From Actinomycetota bacterium (GTDB lineage: Bacteria; Actinomycetota; Humimicrobiia; Humimicrobiales; Humimicrobiaceae): DNA of 20,839 bases. How positions within the stretch are numbered: the stretch's first letter is position 1; each line of letters starts with the position of its first letter. The position numbers were made by a program, and so were the translations under genes. The stretch spans positions 1 to 20,839 of the forward strand of contig JADHVM010000008.1 in assembly GCA_016783985.1 (NCBI GenBank). Reading direction: 5' to 3'. Below the pieces are notes generated by a model. That model ran no database searches. It saw only the letters and a list, made by a program, of their open reading frames with translations, and was not told where the DNA came from. Below are positions 8,763 through 16,761 of the stretch, piece after piece.

Positions 8763-9776
8763 TTAATCGATAAATTTTAAATAATACATAAAGAAACCAA
8801 GCCCTGCAAACAATGAACCAATTATCCAGAATCTAATAATAACCTTTATTTCTGCCCATCCCATTAACTCAAAATGATGATGCAATGGAGCCATTTTAAA
8901 AACTCTTTTTTTAGAAGCTTTATACCATATCACCTGAATAATAACTGATAGGGTTTCTATCACAAACAATCCCCCAACTATAACCAGTAAAATCTCCTGC
9001 TTTAAAATAATAGCTACAGCAGCTATTAATCCTCCCAGACCAAATGATCCTGTATCTCCCATAAAAATCTCAGCTGGTGCTGTATTCCACCATAAAAACC
9101 CTATACATGCAGCAATTGTAGCTCCACATATAACGCCTATATCAATACCGTAAGAAACGTCAAAAATTGTCCACTCTAAAAAGGCAATAAAGCAAAAAAT
9201 ACCTAAAACAATAGAAGATTCACCAGCTGCAAGTCCATCAAGACCATCAGTTAAATTTACTGCATTTGTAGTAGAAATGATAATAATTACTACTATAATA
9301 TAATACCAATTGCCCAGTTCTATCTCTAAATTCGTCAGTGGGATACTCAAACATGTTTCTAAATTTAATACGTATTTTGAAATTAATATAAAATAAACAC
9401 ACACAGCCATTAAAAGAGTAATTTTTACCCACCCTCTTAGTCCTAGAGACCTCTGACTTTTTAATGATATATAATCATCAATAAATCCTATTAGACCACA
9501 CATTAAAAAAACAGAAAGTACAAATACACCCTCCATGCTAAAAACATCATGCCTGTAATACTTTATTAAACTTACAATTGCAAACGATATTGCAGCCGAC
9601 AATATAAAAATTAATCCACCCATTGTAGGTGTACCAACTTTAATAGAATGTGATTTTGGACCATCTATTCTAATTCTCTGCCCAATATTCCTCTTCTTCT
9701 GAAAATTTATAAACAAAGGAGTAAATAGCAGCGATAGCAAGCTCCCAAATATTATTGAAAGAAATATCCAGTTCAT
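8763..9776 (-). CDS. mraY: MraY, phospho-N-acetylmuramoyl-pentapeptide transferase
   Basis: MraY is a polytopic membrane enzyme that transfers phospho-MurNAc-pentapeptide to undecaprenyl phosphate, forming lipid I. The 337 residues have about ten hydrophobic helices and all catalytic landmarks: DGPKSHSIKVGTPTMGG near the N-terminus, the aspartate pair in IGFIDDYISLKSQ, TNAVNLTDGLDGLAAG, GDTGSFGLGG, and the triple-histidine loop MAPLHHHFELMGW. A clear GGAAG Shine-Dalgarno sequence sits six bases upstream of the ATG, within a 13-nt gap after murF. Together with murG and ftsW it completes the lipid II pathway in this cluster. I see nothing unusual in length or motifs. Confidence 0.98.
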   Translation of the reverse strand: MNWIFLSIIFGSLLSLLFTPLFINFQKKRNIGQRIRIDGPKSHSIKVGTPTMGGLIFILSAAISFAIVSLIKYYRHDVFSMEGVFVLSVFLMCGLIGFIDDYISLKSQRSLGLRGWVKITLLMAVCVYFILISKYVLNLETCLSIPLTNLEIELGNWYYIIVVIIIISTTNAVNLTDGLDGLAAGESSIVLGIFCFIAFLEWTIFDVSYGIDIGVICGATIAACIGFLWWNTAPAEIFMGDTGSFGLGGLIAAVAIILKQEILLVIVGGLFVIETLSVIIQVIWYKASKKRVFKMAPLHHHFELMGWAEIKVIIRFWIIGSLFAGLGFFMYYLKFID

Positions 9777-9789
9777 AATTTTCTTCCGT

Positions 9790-11226
9790 TTAAATAAAGT
9801 TTATAATTCTTTCCATCTTATTCGCTCTGGAACCTTTTATTAATATGACATCTTCAGGTATTAATATGCTATTTAGCCTTCCACATAATTCTTCCATATC
9901 ATTAAAACAATAACAGGCACAATTAACCTTATTTAAGTCTTTACCTTCCTGACAACCATTACAAATATTTTTAGATAATTTCCCAAAAGATATTAGCACC
10001 TTTATATTCTTTTCCAGTAAATAATTGCCTATCTCATGATGAAGCTTACAGGATTCTTTACCCAATTCCAGCATATCACCCAATATTGCTACAGATCTCT
10101 TATTATTTTTTTCTGAAATACGATTTAACGTATCAATAGCTTTTCTGACAGATAGAGGGTTTGCATTATAGCAATCATTTATAATCACTTTATCGCCTTT
10201 AGTGATAATTTCCATTCTACCACCTTCGACTTTTGAATTCTCAATACCCTCTTTTATAATTTCTGAGCTTACATTTAGATATAAACTTACTGCTGCCGCA
10301 GCACAGGCATTATAAATATTATGAAATCCTGTAACAGGTAAAAATATTTCTATAATTTTATTTTTTTTCCAGTATAAATCAAATTTAAACCTGCCGTAAT
10401 TATCCATATCTTTTTCTATAAAGTTATAATCAATATCATTATTTCTTCCAAATTTTAAAACTCTACAGTCTACTTTTTTTTCTATAAAATCAGTCCAACT
10501 GTCATCATTATTTAAAAACAATACTCCTTTTTTTAATCTTAAGATTTCCTGCATTTCAGATTTAGCTCCTGCTATCTCATCCATACTTTTAAAAAATTCA
10601 AGATGGGACGGCCCAATAGCAGTAATAACTCCTATATCCAGATTAATCATTCCAGATAATATTTTTATTTGGCCTTTTCCTCTCATTCCTAATTCTGCGA
10701 TAAATATATCTGTATTTCTATCAATACCTAAAACTGATTTAGATACACCAATCTCAGTATTATAATTTTTTGGAGTAAATTTTATATTAAATACTTTTCT
10801 TAATATACTTACAAGGAAATCTTTAGTTGTAGTCTTTCCAACACTACCAGTAATGCCAATTGATATTATTTTAAATTTTCTTATATAATTATATGATATG
10901 TCTTCAAAAAATAATAAGTTATCCTTAGTTTGTATTATTATAAGTTTATCCCATATCCTGCGCCCTGCAGCATCTTTCCACTCGCCTAACTTATCTTTAT
11001 ACTTTAATTCATAAACAAAACCTAAGGCCCCTTTACGCAAAGCCTGTAAAATAAAATTATGACCATCATAATTTTCGCCTATCAGGGGAATAAAAAATTG
11101 CCCCTTTTTAATTGTCCTTGAATCTGTAGATATCAACCTGATATTTTGATTAGTATCACCTGATATTATTTCTGATTTTGTCCATAATAATATTTCTCTG
11201 ATACTAATTTTTTCACCTATTTTCAT
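9790..11226 (-). CDS. murF: UDP-N-acetylmuramoyl-tripeptide--D-alanyl-D-alanine ligase
   Basis: MurF joins the D-Ala-D-Ala made by Ddl to UDP-MurNAc-tripeptide, completing the pentapeptide precursor. The 478 residues contain STDSRTIKKGQFFIPLIGENYDGHNF (N-terminal substrate domain), the P-loop GSVGKTTT at about 127-134 preceded by GIT, TPKNYNTEIGV, AELGMRGKGQI, TAIGPSHLEFF and the C-terminal INDCYNANPLSVRKAI and LGDMLELG, all diagnostic of MurF. ATG at 11226 overlaps the murE TGA by 4 nt (ATGA), so translation is coupled. A small cysteine-rich stretch near the C-terminus (about residues 421-438: CNGCQEGKDLNKVNCACYC) is unusual for the family and of unknown meaning. Confidence 0.97.
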   Translation of the reverse strand: MKIGEKISIREILLWTKSEIISGDTNQNIRLISTDSRTIKKGQFFIPLIGENYDGHNFILQALRKGALGFVYELKYKDKLGEWKDAAGRRIWDKLIIIQTKDNLLFFEDISYNYIRKFKIISIGITGSVGKTTTKDFLVSILRKVFNIKFTPKNYNTEIGVSKSVLGIDRNTDIFIAELGMRGKGQIKILSGMINLDIGVITAIGPSHLEFFKSMDEIAGAKSEMQEILRLKKGVLFLNNDDSWTDFIEKKVDCRVLKFGRNNDIDYNFIEKDMDNYGRFKFDLYWKKNKIIEIFLPVTGFHNIYNACAAAAVSLYLNVSSEIIKEGIENSKVEGGRMEIITKGDKVIINDCYNANPLSVRKAIDTLNRISEKNNKRSVAILGDMLELGKESCKLHHEIGNYLLEKNIKVLISFGKLSKNICNGCQEGKDLNKVNCACYCFNDMEELCGRLNSILIPEDVILIKGSRANKMERIINFI

Positions 11227-12701
11227 TTATTGCCCCACTGCCTGACTACTTCCTGATCGCTAAAATGTATCCTACAGTCTTTGAAATCCTGATAATCTTC
11301 ATGACCCTTACCTGCTATTAAAATTATATCGTTTTCTTCTGCCATATCTAAAGCAGTCACTATTGCTTTTTTCCTATCAATTTCTTTTATATATTTTTTA
11401 CTTTGTTTACCTGTAAACCCTTCCTCAATCATATTTATAATGGTTTGAGGATCTTCGGTTCTTGGATTATCAGAAGTAATTATTGTAAAATCAGCAATTT
11501 CTGAAGAAATCTTCCCCATAATCTTTCTTTTCAACCTGTCTCTATCCCCGCCACATCCGAAAACAGATATTAGCTTATTACCTGCTTTCAATATGGTTCT
11601 TGCAGTTTTTAAAACATTTTCTAACCCATCCGGAGTATGAGCATAATCAACAATCACCCTTATATTTTTATCTAAATCAATTTTTTCAAATCTCCCTTTT
11701 ACCCCCGATATTTTTTTTATACCTTCCTTAATATAACCTATTTCTACACCCATACCTATACAAACACCAATAGCTGCAAGAATATTATAAATATTAAAAT
11801 ATCCGCATAAAGGAGAATATATTCTAACTTGCTGATCTTTATAATAATTTATATTCATTTCAATTCCTGATAAAGAATTTTTAATATTACTTGCTATAAT
11901 ATCTGCTTTCCTGTCTTTAAGTGAAAAAGAAATTACATTTAGATCTGTATATTTTTTTATATTCATCCCATAATTATCATCAATATTAATAACAGCACAT
12001 TTCCCTCCATATATATCTCTATTTTCCTTTAAAAATAGTTTCTTTTTTACATTAAAATATCTTTCCATATTCTTATGGTAATCTAGATGATCTTGAGATA
12101 GATTCGTAAATACAAAATAATCAAATTTTAAATAATCTACTCTATGTAAATCTATAGAATGAGAAGATACTTCCATGCATGCACTATCTATATTCTCATT
12201 CCTGCTTTTATCAAAAAATCTATTAAGATCAATAGATTCAGGAGTTGTTCTATCAAATATCATTAATTTATCATCTATAGCAGATTGAACAGTTGTAATT
12301 ATAGAAGTCTTTAATCCTGCACTATTTAAAATAGAATTAATTAAAAAGCACGTTGTAGTTTTACCATTCGTTCCTGTTACCCCAACTAACTTAAAATATT
12401 TACTGGGATTTCTATAAAAATTTCTACATAAAATTGGAAGTATTTCTCTGCAATTATCAACTACCATTTGAGGTATGCAATCAGGAAGATCCAGTATCTT
12501 CTGAACAAACACAGCAACTGCACCATTTTTTATAGCCTCTTCTGCAAAATCATGTCCATCTTTTTCAAGCCCTGCAATAGATACAAATACTGTACTGGGC
12601 ATTTTCCCTTTGGAATTAATAGTAATGCCTTTTATATCCAGTCTGGTAGAACCAGTGACTTTTTTTACCCTTATACCTTTTAGTAATTCTTTAAGTTCCA
12701 T
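11223..12701 (-). CDS. murE: UDP-MurNAc-L-Ala-D-Glu ligase, meso-diaminopimelate type
   Basis: MurE adds the third stem residue. The 492 residues show the P-loop GTNGKTTT at about 110-117, TTPESIDLNRFF, EVSSHSIDLHRVD, TNLSQDHLDYHKNMERYF with the carbamoylated-lysine position in VKKKLF (about residue 219), and DYAHTPDGLENVL. The C-terminal motif at about 411-418 is DNPRTEDP; DNPR is the established marker for meso-diaminopimelate addition, whereas L-lysine enzymes differ there. This implies a DAP-type peptidoglycan. An AGGA lies just upstream of the ATG. The 98-nt gap after the PBP gene is the longest within the mur part of the cluster. Function is certain; substrate choice is inferred from the motif. 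Confidence 0.97.
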   Translation of the reverse strand: MELKELLKGIRVKKVTGSTRLDIKGITINSKGKMPSTVFVSIAGLEKDGHDFAEEAIKNGAVAVFVQKILDLPDCIPQMVVDNCREILPILCRNFYRNPSKYFKLVGVTGTNGKTTTCFLINSILNSAGLKTSIITTVQSAIDDKLMIFDRTTPESIDLNRFFDKSRNENIDSACMEVSSHSIDLHRVDYLKFDYFVFTNLSQDHLDYHKNMERYFNVKKKLFLKENRDIYGGKCAVINIDDNYGMNIKKYTDLNVISFSLKDRKADIIASNIKNSLSGIEMNINYYKDQQVRIYSPLCGYFNIYNILAAIGVCIGMGVEIGYIKEGIKKISGVKGRFEKIDLDKNIRVIVDYAHTPDGLENVLKTARTILKAGNKLISVFGCGGDRDRLKRKIMGKISSEIADFTIITSDNPRTEDPQTIINMIEEGFTGKQSKKYIKEIDRKKAIVTALDMAEENDIILIAGKGHEDYQDFKDCRIHFSDQEVVRQWGNK

Positions 12702-12799
12702 TTTCCTAATCTAAAATATAAAAAAACTCATCTAAACCCAATAATAGGTTTCTTTTCACTAAAAATCAAAATCATAAATTAATTAAAGCAATATTATAT

Positions 12800-14521
12800 T
12801 TAAAGAATTTTTAATCTTTTTAAAGAAAAATTCATAATATCTTTAAAAATAGGCGCTGCAACTGTACCGCCCCAGACCTCGTTTTCTTTTCCATGTGGTT
12901 CATCAACAACTACAATTATAGCAACTTCTGGATTCTCGTAAGGAGCAAACCCGATAAAAGAAGTTATGGATCTACCCTCACTATAGCCTATTCCATTTTC
13001 ATTCACCTTTTCAGCAGTTCCAGTTTTCCCACAAACTTGTACATTTTCTATCTGAGCACGCTTCCCTGTTCCTTCTTCTACAACCGACAGCATCATGTCT
13101 TTCACCTCATTTGCTGTTTCTTCACTTATAATTCTAACTTTTTCACTAAATTGTAGAAATTCTATACTATCATTTTGCTGCCTTATCTCATATACAACAT
13201 TAGGATTTACCAGATAACCGTCATTTGCAATAACACAAGCTGCCCTTAAAAGCTGTAATGGTGTAACAGAAATATTTTGACCTATAGCCAGAGCGCCTAT
13301 GGTGGACTCGGGCCATACTTTGTAATCAGAAAATAGGCCTGCTTCCTCACCCGGCAGATCAATTCCAGTTTGCTCTCCAAAACCAAATTCTCTTATACTT
13401 TTCCAGAATAATTCCTTCCCCATACTTAAAGCAATAGTAACTGCCCCGATATTACTGGAATGTTTTAAAATCTCTTCTGTTGAATACTCGATATTATAGG
13501 TCCTGAATATTTCTTTTATTACTCTATCTCCAACCAGAATAGAAGGATGTAAATAGAATACCTGATTGCTCCCCACACAATTATTCTCAAGGGCAGATGC
13601 TACATTAATTATTTTAAATGTGGAACCAGGCTCGTATGTATAGGATATTCCAGTAGTTTTATATAACTGTGGATCATAATCCTGATAATTATTTAGATCA
13701 AATCCAGGATAACTAGCTAGAGCATATACCTCTCCATTTACTGGATTCATAACCACGGCAATTGCCCTCAAAGCATTATAATCATTTACTACCTCCTTTA
13801 ATTTTTCCTGAGTAATGTATTGAATTTGAGAATCGATTGTAAGAACAACATCTTCACCATTAACAGGCTCAATATAATTATTTTTACTGCCTGGTATTAT
13901 ATTCCCAAATACATCCTTTTCAATAATAAATTTCCCATCAACTCCTCTAAGAAATTTCTCATACTGTAATTCTATCCCGCTTAATCCATTATTATCTATT
14001 CCAGTAAAACCAATAATTGAAGCCGCTAAATCATTCTGTGGATAATATCTTTTGGTCTCATTTTGAATATAAATACCTGGTAAATTAAGTTCATTGATGA
14101 GTTCTGCCTGTTCAGCACTAATTTTTCTCTGTATATAAACAAAACCTAATTCTTCATTTTCCAGCTTTTCTTTTATTGTCTCTTTATCCAAATTCAGTAT
14201 TCCTGATAGTACCTTAGCCTCATATTCTGGACTTATTATAAATTTTGGATTTGCATATACTGTTTTTTCCACAAGACTGACTGCTAATTCAACCCCATTT
14301 CTATCCAATATTTTCCCTCTTTTAGAATTTATTACAAATTCATCCATATGCTGAAATTCTGCATCCTCCCTGTACTTAGATGAATATGTATACTGTATTG
14401 AAATTAATTTATATATAATTACTATAAATGCCAGTATAAATAAAATAAACAGGAAATAAATTCTTTTCCTGTTTATTTTATTATTATTTTCCCTAATCAT
14501 TTTCTTAGTTAACATATTCAT
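12800..14521 (-). CDS. ftsI: FtsI-type class B penicillin-binding protein (septal transpeptidase)
   Basis: This is the monofunctional transpeptidase that crosslinks septal peptidoglycan together with FtsW. Of 573 residues, the first ~20 are basic and cytoplasmic, a single membrane anchor spans about 21-42, and the pedestal domain follows (KRGKILDRNGVELA at 67-80 is a class B signature). The penicillin-binding domain carries the active-site STFK at 300-303 (EPGSTFKIIN), SSN at 355-357, and KTGT at 499-502. There is no PASTA repeat at the C-terminus, unlike PBP2x or SpoVD of many Firmicutes, so FtsI is the better label. No clear Shine-Dalgarno sequence precedes the ATG, which lies 2 nt after the ftsL-like stop, suggesting coupling. 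Confidence 0.95.
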   Translation of the reverse strand: MNMLTKKMIRENNNKINRKRIYFLFILFILAFIVIIYKLISIQYTYSSKYREDAEFQHMDEFVINSKRGKILDRNGVELAVSLVEKTVYANPKFIISPEYEAKVLSGILNLDKETIKEKLENEELGFVYIQRKISAEQAELINELNLPGIYIQNETKRYYPQNDLAASIIGFTGIDNNGLSGIELQYEKFLRGVDGKFIIEKDVFGNIIPGSKNNYIEPVNGEDVVLTIDSQIQYITQEKLKEVVNDYNALRAIAVVMNPVNGEVYALASYPGFDLNNYQDYDPQLYKTTGISYTYEPGSTFKIINVASALENNCVGSNQVFYLHPSILVGDRVIKEIFRTYNIEYSTEEILKHSSNIGAVTIALSMGKELFWKSIREFGFGEQTGIDLPGEEAGLFSDYKVWPESTIGALAIGQNISVTPLQLLRAACVIANDGYLVNPNVVYEIRQQNDSIEFLQFSEKVRIISEETANEVKDMMLSVVEEGTGKRAQIENVQVCGKTGTAEKVNENGIGYSEGRSITSFIGFAPYENPEVAIIVVVDEPHGKENEVWGGTVAAPIFKDIMNFSLKRLKIL

Positions 14522-14523
14522 AA

Positions 14524-15060
14524 TTAAGGTATGAAAAACGTTAATACGCTCTCTGATACAACCATAACAATATTCCTTATGTTATAAATAGTTCCTAAAA
14601 AATTATCATAATTTTCCACTGCCAAAGTGGGATTTTTTACAATATAATCATATATTTTTTCATTATTATTTAAATTACTGCTTGATATTTTAATAATTTC
14701 TATTTTATCTGAAATTTCCATACCTAACTCATCCTCAGCAGCATTAATTATTCTAAAAGGGCTTTTCAGTTCAGATACCTTTAAAAGAAGCCTGTCGGTT
14801 CTTTCTTCTTCAATAGAAATCATTTCATTAGTTTCATATATCTTTTTCTGATAATTTATATTTTGTACCCTCAAGCCAAAATTTAAAAGTATTCCCAGAC
14901 ATAAAAAAATAATTGCTATAATAAATACAAAAAATACACCATCATTTGTCTGCAGCCTTACGCTTTTACAGCTTCTGCTATCGTTCTTTACCAAATACAA
15001 CAAAGGGTATGATTTTTTTATATTTAATTCTTCTTTTTCTGCTAATCTTAAACTCATCAT
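14524..15060 (-). CDS. ftsL: FtsL-like bitopic division protein with a long C-terminal tail
   Basis: FtsL connects the FtsQ-type complex to FtsW and FtsI. The 178-residue product has a cytoplasmic N-terminus of about 40 residues, one membrane segment at about 41-63, then a heptad-like helix from about 66 to 115 ending in PFRIINAAEDELGM, which matches the 'P-x-R-I-E-x-x-A-x-x-x-LGM' ending seen in FtsL and septum-formation initiator proteins. The position between rsmH and ftsI is the classical ftsL slot. It is longer than most FtsL proteins (about 100-120): residues 120-178 form an extra tail whose last 18 residues are hydrophobic. Assignment rests on topology, the LGM motif and context, since primary sequence is poorly conserved in this family. 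The 96-nt upstream gap holds no feature I can defend. Confidence 0.78.
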   Translation of the reverse strand: MMSLRLAEKEELNIKKSYPLLYLVKNDSRSCKSVRLQTNDGVFFVFIIAIIFLCLGILLNFGLRVQNINYQKKIYETNEMISIEEERTDRLLLKVSELKSPFRIINAAEDELGMEISDKIEIIKISSSNLNNNEKIYDYIVKNPTLAVENYDNFLGTIYNIRNIVMVVSESVLTFFIP

Positions 15061-15156
15061 TTTCCCTATAATCTATTAGCAATTACTATTAATAATCAAA
15101 CAACAAACGAATTAATCCAAATAGCCTATATTATTTTATGTTTACATCTTCTAAAA

Positions 15157-16101
15157 CTATAACTTTTCAAGAACTCTAAGCCTTGCGCTGCGGGAACGAG
15201 GATTTTCTCTAATTTCATCAGGTGATGGTTTTATTACCTTTTTTGTTATAATTTTAGCTTTTTTCTCTGCCCCACATTTACATACCGGTAAATCTGGGGG
15301 GCACATACATCTACCTGAAAATTTCTCGAACTTTCTTTTAACTATCCTATCCTCTAAAGAATGATAAGAAATTATCACCATCCTCCCGCAGCTTTTTAAT
15401 AATTTAAATCCATCTTCAAGTGCCTTATCCAGATTATCTAGCTCCCTATTCACTTCAATTCTTAATGCCTGGAATACTCTTTTAGCCAGATGCCCCTTCC
15501 TTCTTGATCTATATTGTGCAGGTATAGATTCTTTAATAATTTCTACTAACTCACCTGTATGAGTTATTTCCTTTAAGCTTCTATGACTTACTATATTTTT
15601 AGATATTCTAGACGACCACCTCTCTTCACCATACTTGTAAATAATCTCTTTTAATTTTTTTTCAGCATAATTATTTACTACATCACATGCATCTAATTCG
15701 CTACTTTGGTCAAATCTCATATCTAGTTTCTCATTTCTTATATAGCTAAACCCTCTCCCAGAATTTTCAATCTGGATAGAGGACAATCCCAGATCGAGAA
15801 AAAACCCACTTATACTTTTTATATTTAATTCCCTTAAAATACCGCTAATATTTGCAAAACTATCATTAATTAAAAACAAATTACTCAAAAACTTCTTTAG
15901 TTTTATGGTGGCGGTGCTGATGGCCTTGCTATCAAGATCAACTCCAATTATTTTGCCTGTGGGGGCAATGGCTTCAATTATTTCTATAGTATGGCCTGCA
16001 CCGCCAAGAGTTCCCTCAAAAACAATGTCTCCTTTTCTTAAATTTAAATAATATAAAACCTCCTTTAATAAAACAGGTTTATGAATCTCTTCATAACTCA
16101 T
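15157..16101 (-). CDS. rsmH: RsmH (MraW), 16S rRNA m4C1402 methyltransferase
   Basis: RsmH is an S-adenosylmethionine-dependent enzyme that N4-methylates cytidine 1402 in the 16S rRNA decoding centre. The 314 residues contain the N-terminal HKPVLLKEVLYYL, the SAM loop FEGTLGGAGHT at 28-38, GVDLDSKAI, FFLDLGLSSIQIENSGRGFSY and the C-terminal ISYHSLEDRIVKRKFEKF, together with a conserved CxCPPD/CKCG cysteine region and the NPRSRSARLRVLEKL ending; all are typical of MraW. Length is normal. It starts 8 nt after the mraZ stop. Its second place in the dcw operon is nearly universal, although its substrate is the ribosome rather than the wall. Confidence 0.98.
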   Translation of the reverse strand: MSYEEIHKPVLLKEVLYYLNLRKGDIVFEGTLGGAGHTIEIIEAIAPTGKIIGVDLDSKAISTATIKLKKFLSNLFLINDSFANISGILRELNIKSISGFFLDLGLSSIQIENSGRGFSYIRNEKLDMRFDQSSELDACDVVNNYAEKKLKEIIYKYGEERWSSRISKNIVSHRSLKEITHTGELVEIIKESIPAQYRSRRKGHLAKRVFQALRIEVNRELDNLDKALEDGFKLLKSCGRMVIISYHSLEDRIVKRKFEKFSGRCMCPPDLPVCKCGAEKKAKIITKKVIKPSPDEIRENPRSRSARLRVLEKL

Positions 16102-16109
16102 TTATTTTT

Positions 16110-16544
16110 TTAAAATCCTAATTCTTCAAAAGTATTTTCTTTTCCTGTAAACTGAGAATCTGCCTGACTATAGTATTTTTCCCACATTTCTTTAGACCAT
16201 ATTTCAGCTCTATCTGAAACACCAACCAAGACAATATCTTTATCTAAGCCGGCATAATCAATCAAACTCTTAGGAATTTTTACTCTTCCCTGTTGATCCA
16301 TATTTTCCACACTGGCAGATGAAAAGAACCATCTTGAAAATATCTGGGTATTTCTCTTAGTTATAGGACCGGATAATATTTTGTTTTGCAATCTTTCCCA
16401 ATTTTCTTTTGAAAACAAAAAAAGGCAGCTTTCATCAAATCCCTTTGCAATAATTGTGCCGGCTATCAAGCCTTCTCTAAATTTCGAGGGAATAAATATT
16501 CTTCCCTTATTATCTATTACTCTGTGATATTCTCCTAAAAACAT
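16110..16544 (-). CDS. mraZ: MraZ, transcriptional regulator of the dcw cluster
   Basis: MraZ is a ring-forming DNA-binding protein with two SpoVT/AbrB-like swapped-hairpin halves that controls its own operon. The 144 residues show both halves: MFLGEYHRVIDNKGRIFIPSKFREGL at the start and SASVENMDQQGRVKIPKSLIDYAGL at about 76-100, each with the D-x-x-G-R-[VI]-x-[IV]-P core. Length fits the family (about 143). Nothing resembling a Shine-Dalgarno sequence lies in the 20 bases before the ATG. Three TGG-type MraZ boxes are found 74-98 nt upstream of the start codon, so autoregulation is strongly suggested. It opens the dcw cluster and lies 8 nt before rsmH. Confidence 0.97.
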   Translation of the reverse strand: MFLGEYHRVIDNKGRIFIPSKFREGLIAGTIIAKGFDESCLFLFSKENWERLQNKILSGPITKRNTQIFSRWFFSSASVENMDQQGRVKIPKSLIDYAGLDKDIVLVGVSDRAEIWSKEMWEKYYSQADSQFTGKENTFEELGF

Positions 16545-16549
16545 TTTAT

Positions 16550-16588
16550 TTAATTAACCATTTTTTAATTAATAAACCACTTTTTAAC
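16550..16588 (-). repeat. Imperfect tandem repeat with TGG half-sites in the mraZ leader
   Basis: Two 20-base units (16588-16569 and 16569-16550, sharing one base, 19-nt period) agree at 17 of 20 positions. Each contains TTAAAAA[GA]TGGTT, resembling the AAAAGTGG units of the MraZ operator upstream. They may be secondary MraZ half-sites or only AT-rich duplication. Confidence 0.4.
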
Positions 16589-16590
16589 TA

Positions 16591-16619
16591 ATTATAAGGG
16601 AAAACTATATCATTTACCA
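16591..16619 (-). promoter_or_regulatory. Second candidate mraZ promoter with perfect -10
   Basis: A perfect TATAAT (minus strand, 16596-16591) lies 17 nt downstream of TGGTAA (16619-16614), a weak -35 that overlaps the last MraZ box. A factor bound at the boxes would block it directly. The leader would be about 40 nt and has no Shine-Dalgarno sequence. Confidence 0.45.
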
Positions 16620-16642
16620 CCACTTTTCCCCACTTTTCTCCA
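16618..16642 (-). promoter_or_regulatory. MraZ operator: three TGG-type boxes with 10-nt period
   Basis: Read on the minus strand, TGGAG (16642-16638), TGGGG (16632-16628) and TGGTG (16622-16618) are separated by identical 5-nt AAAAG spacers, giving an exact 10-nt period. Known MraZ operators are tandem TGGGN-like boxes with 5-nt spacers directly upstream of mraZ. The boxes follow one candidate promoter and overlap the -35 of a second, a layout suited to repression. A weak fourth unit, TGATA, continues the phase at 16612-16608. Confidence 0.85.
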
Positions 16643-16644
16643 AA

Positions 16645-16673
16645 ACAATAGCATATTTTTATATATTTGTAAA
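16645..16673 (-). promoter_or_regulatory. Candidate sigma-70-type promoter upstream of the MraZ boxes
   Basis: On the minus strand TTTACA (16673-16668) and TATTGT (16650-16645) are 17 nt apart, and TGC directly before the -10 makes an extended -10. Transcription would begin around 16638, within the first MraZ box, leaving a leader of about 95 nt. The region is very AT-rich, so chance matches are possible. Confidence 0.5.
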
Positions 16674-16761
16674 CTTTTTTTAAAATTTTTTTTATAATTT
16701 TATTTATAGATGTTGTGGTATTATTGTAGGTATATAGGGGTAAATTTTAGAAAGGCGTGAA

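Noticed and set aside
12734..12751. Hairpin AAACC-loop-GGTTT between ftsI and murE, followed on the minus strand by a run of seven T
   Set aside because: The stem has only five pairs with three A-T pairs, and the T run begins about seven bases after the stem, so it does not meet the usual intrinsic terminator pattern. An attenuator role cannot be excluded but is not supported.
15061..15156. Possible internal promoter between rsmH and the ftsL-like gene (TTGATT with TAGATT or TATAGG)
   Set aside because: Spacings of 18-19 nt with poor -10 matches in AT-rich DNA; not better than chance by eye.
16675..16760. Possible terminator or small gene between xseB and mraZ
   Set aside because: The stretch has A and T runs but no GC-containing hairpin, and no frame with a start and ribosome site of useful length on either strand.
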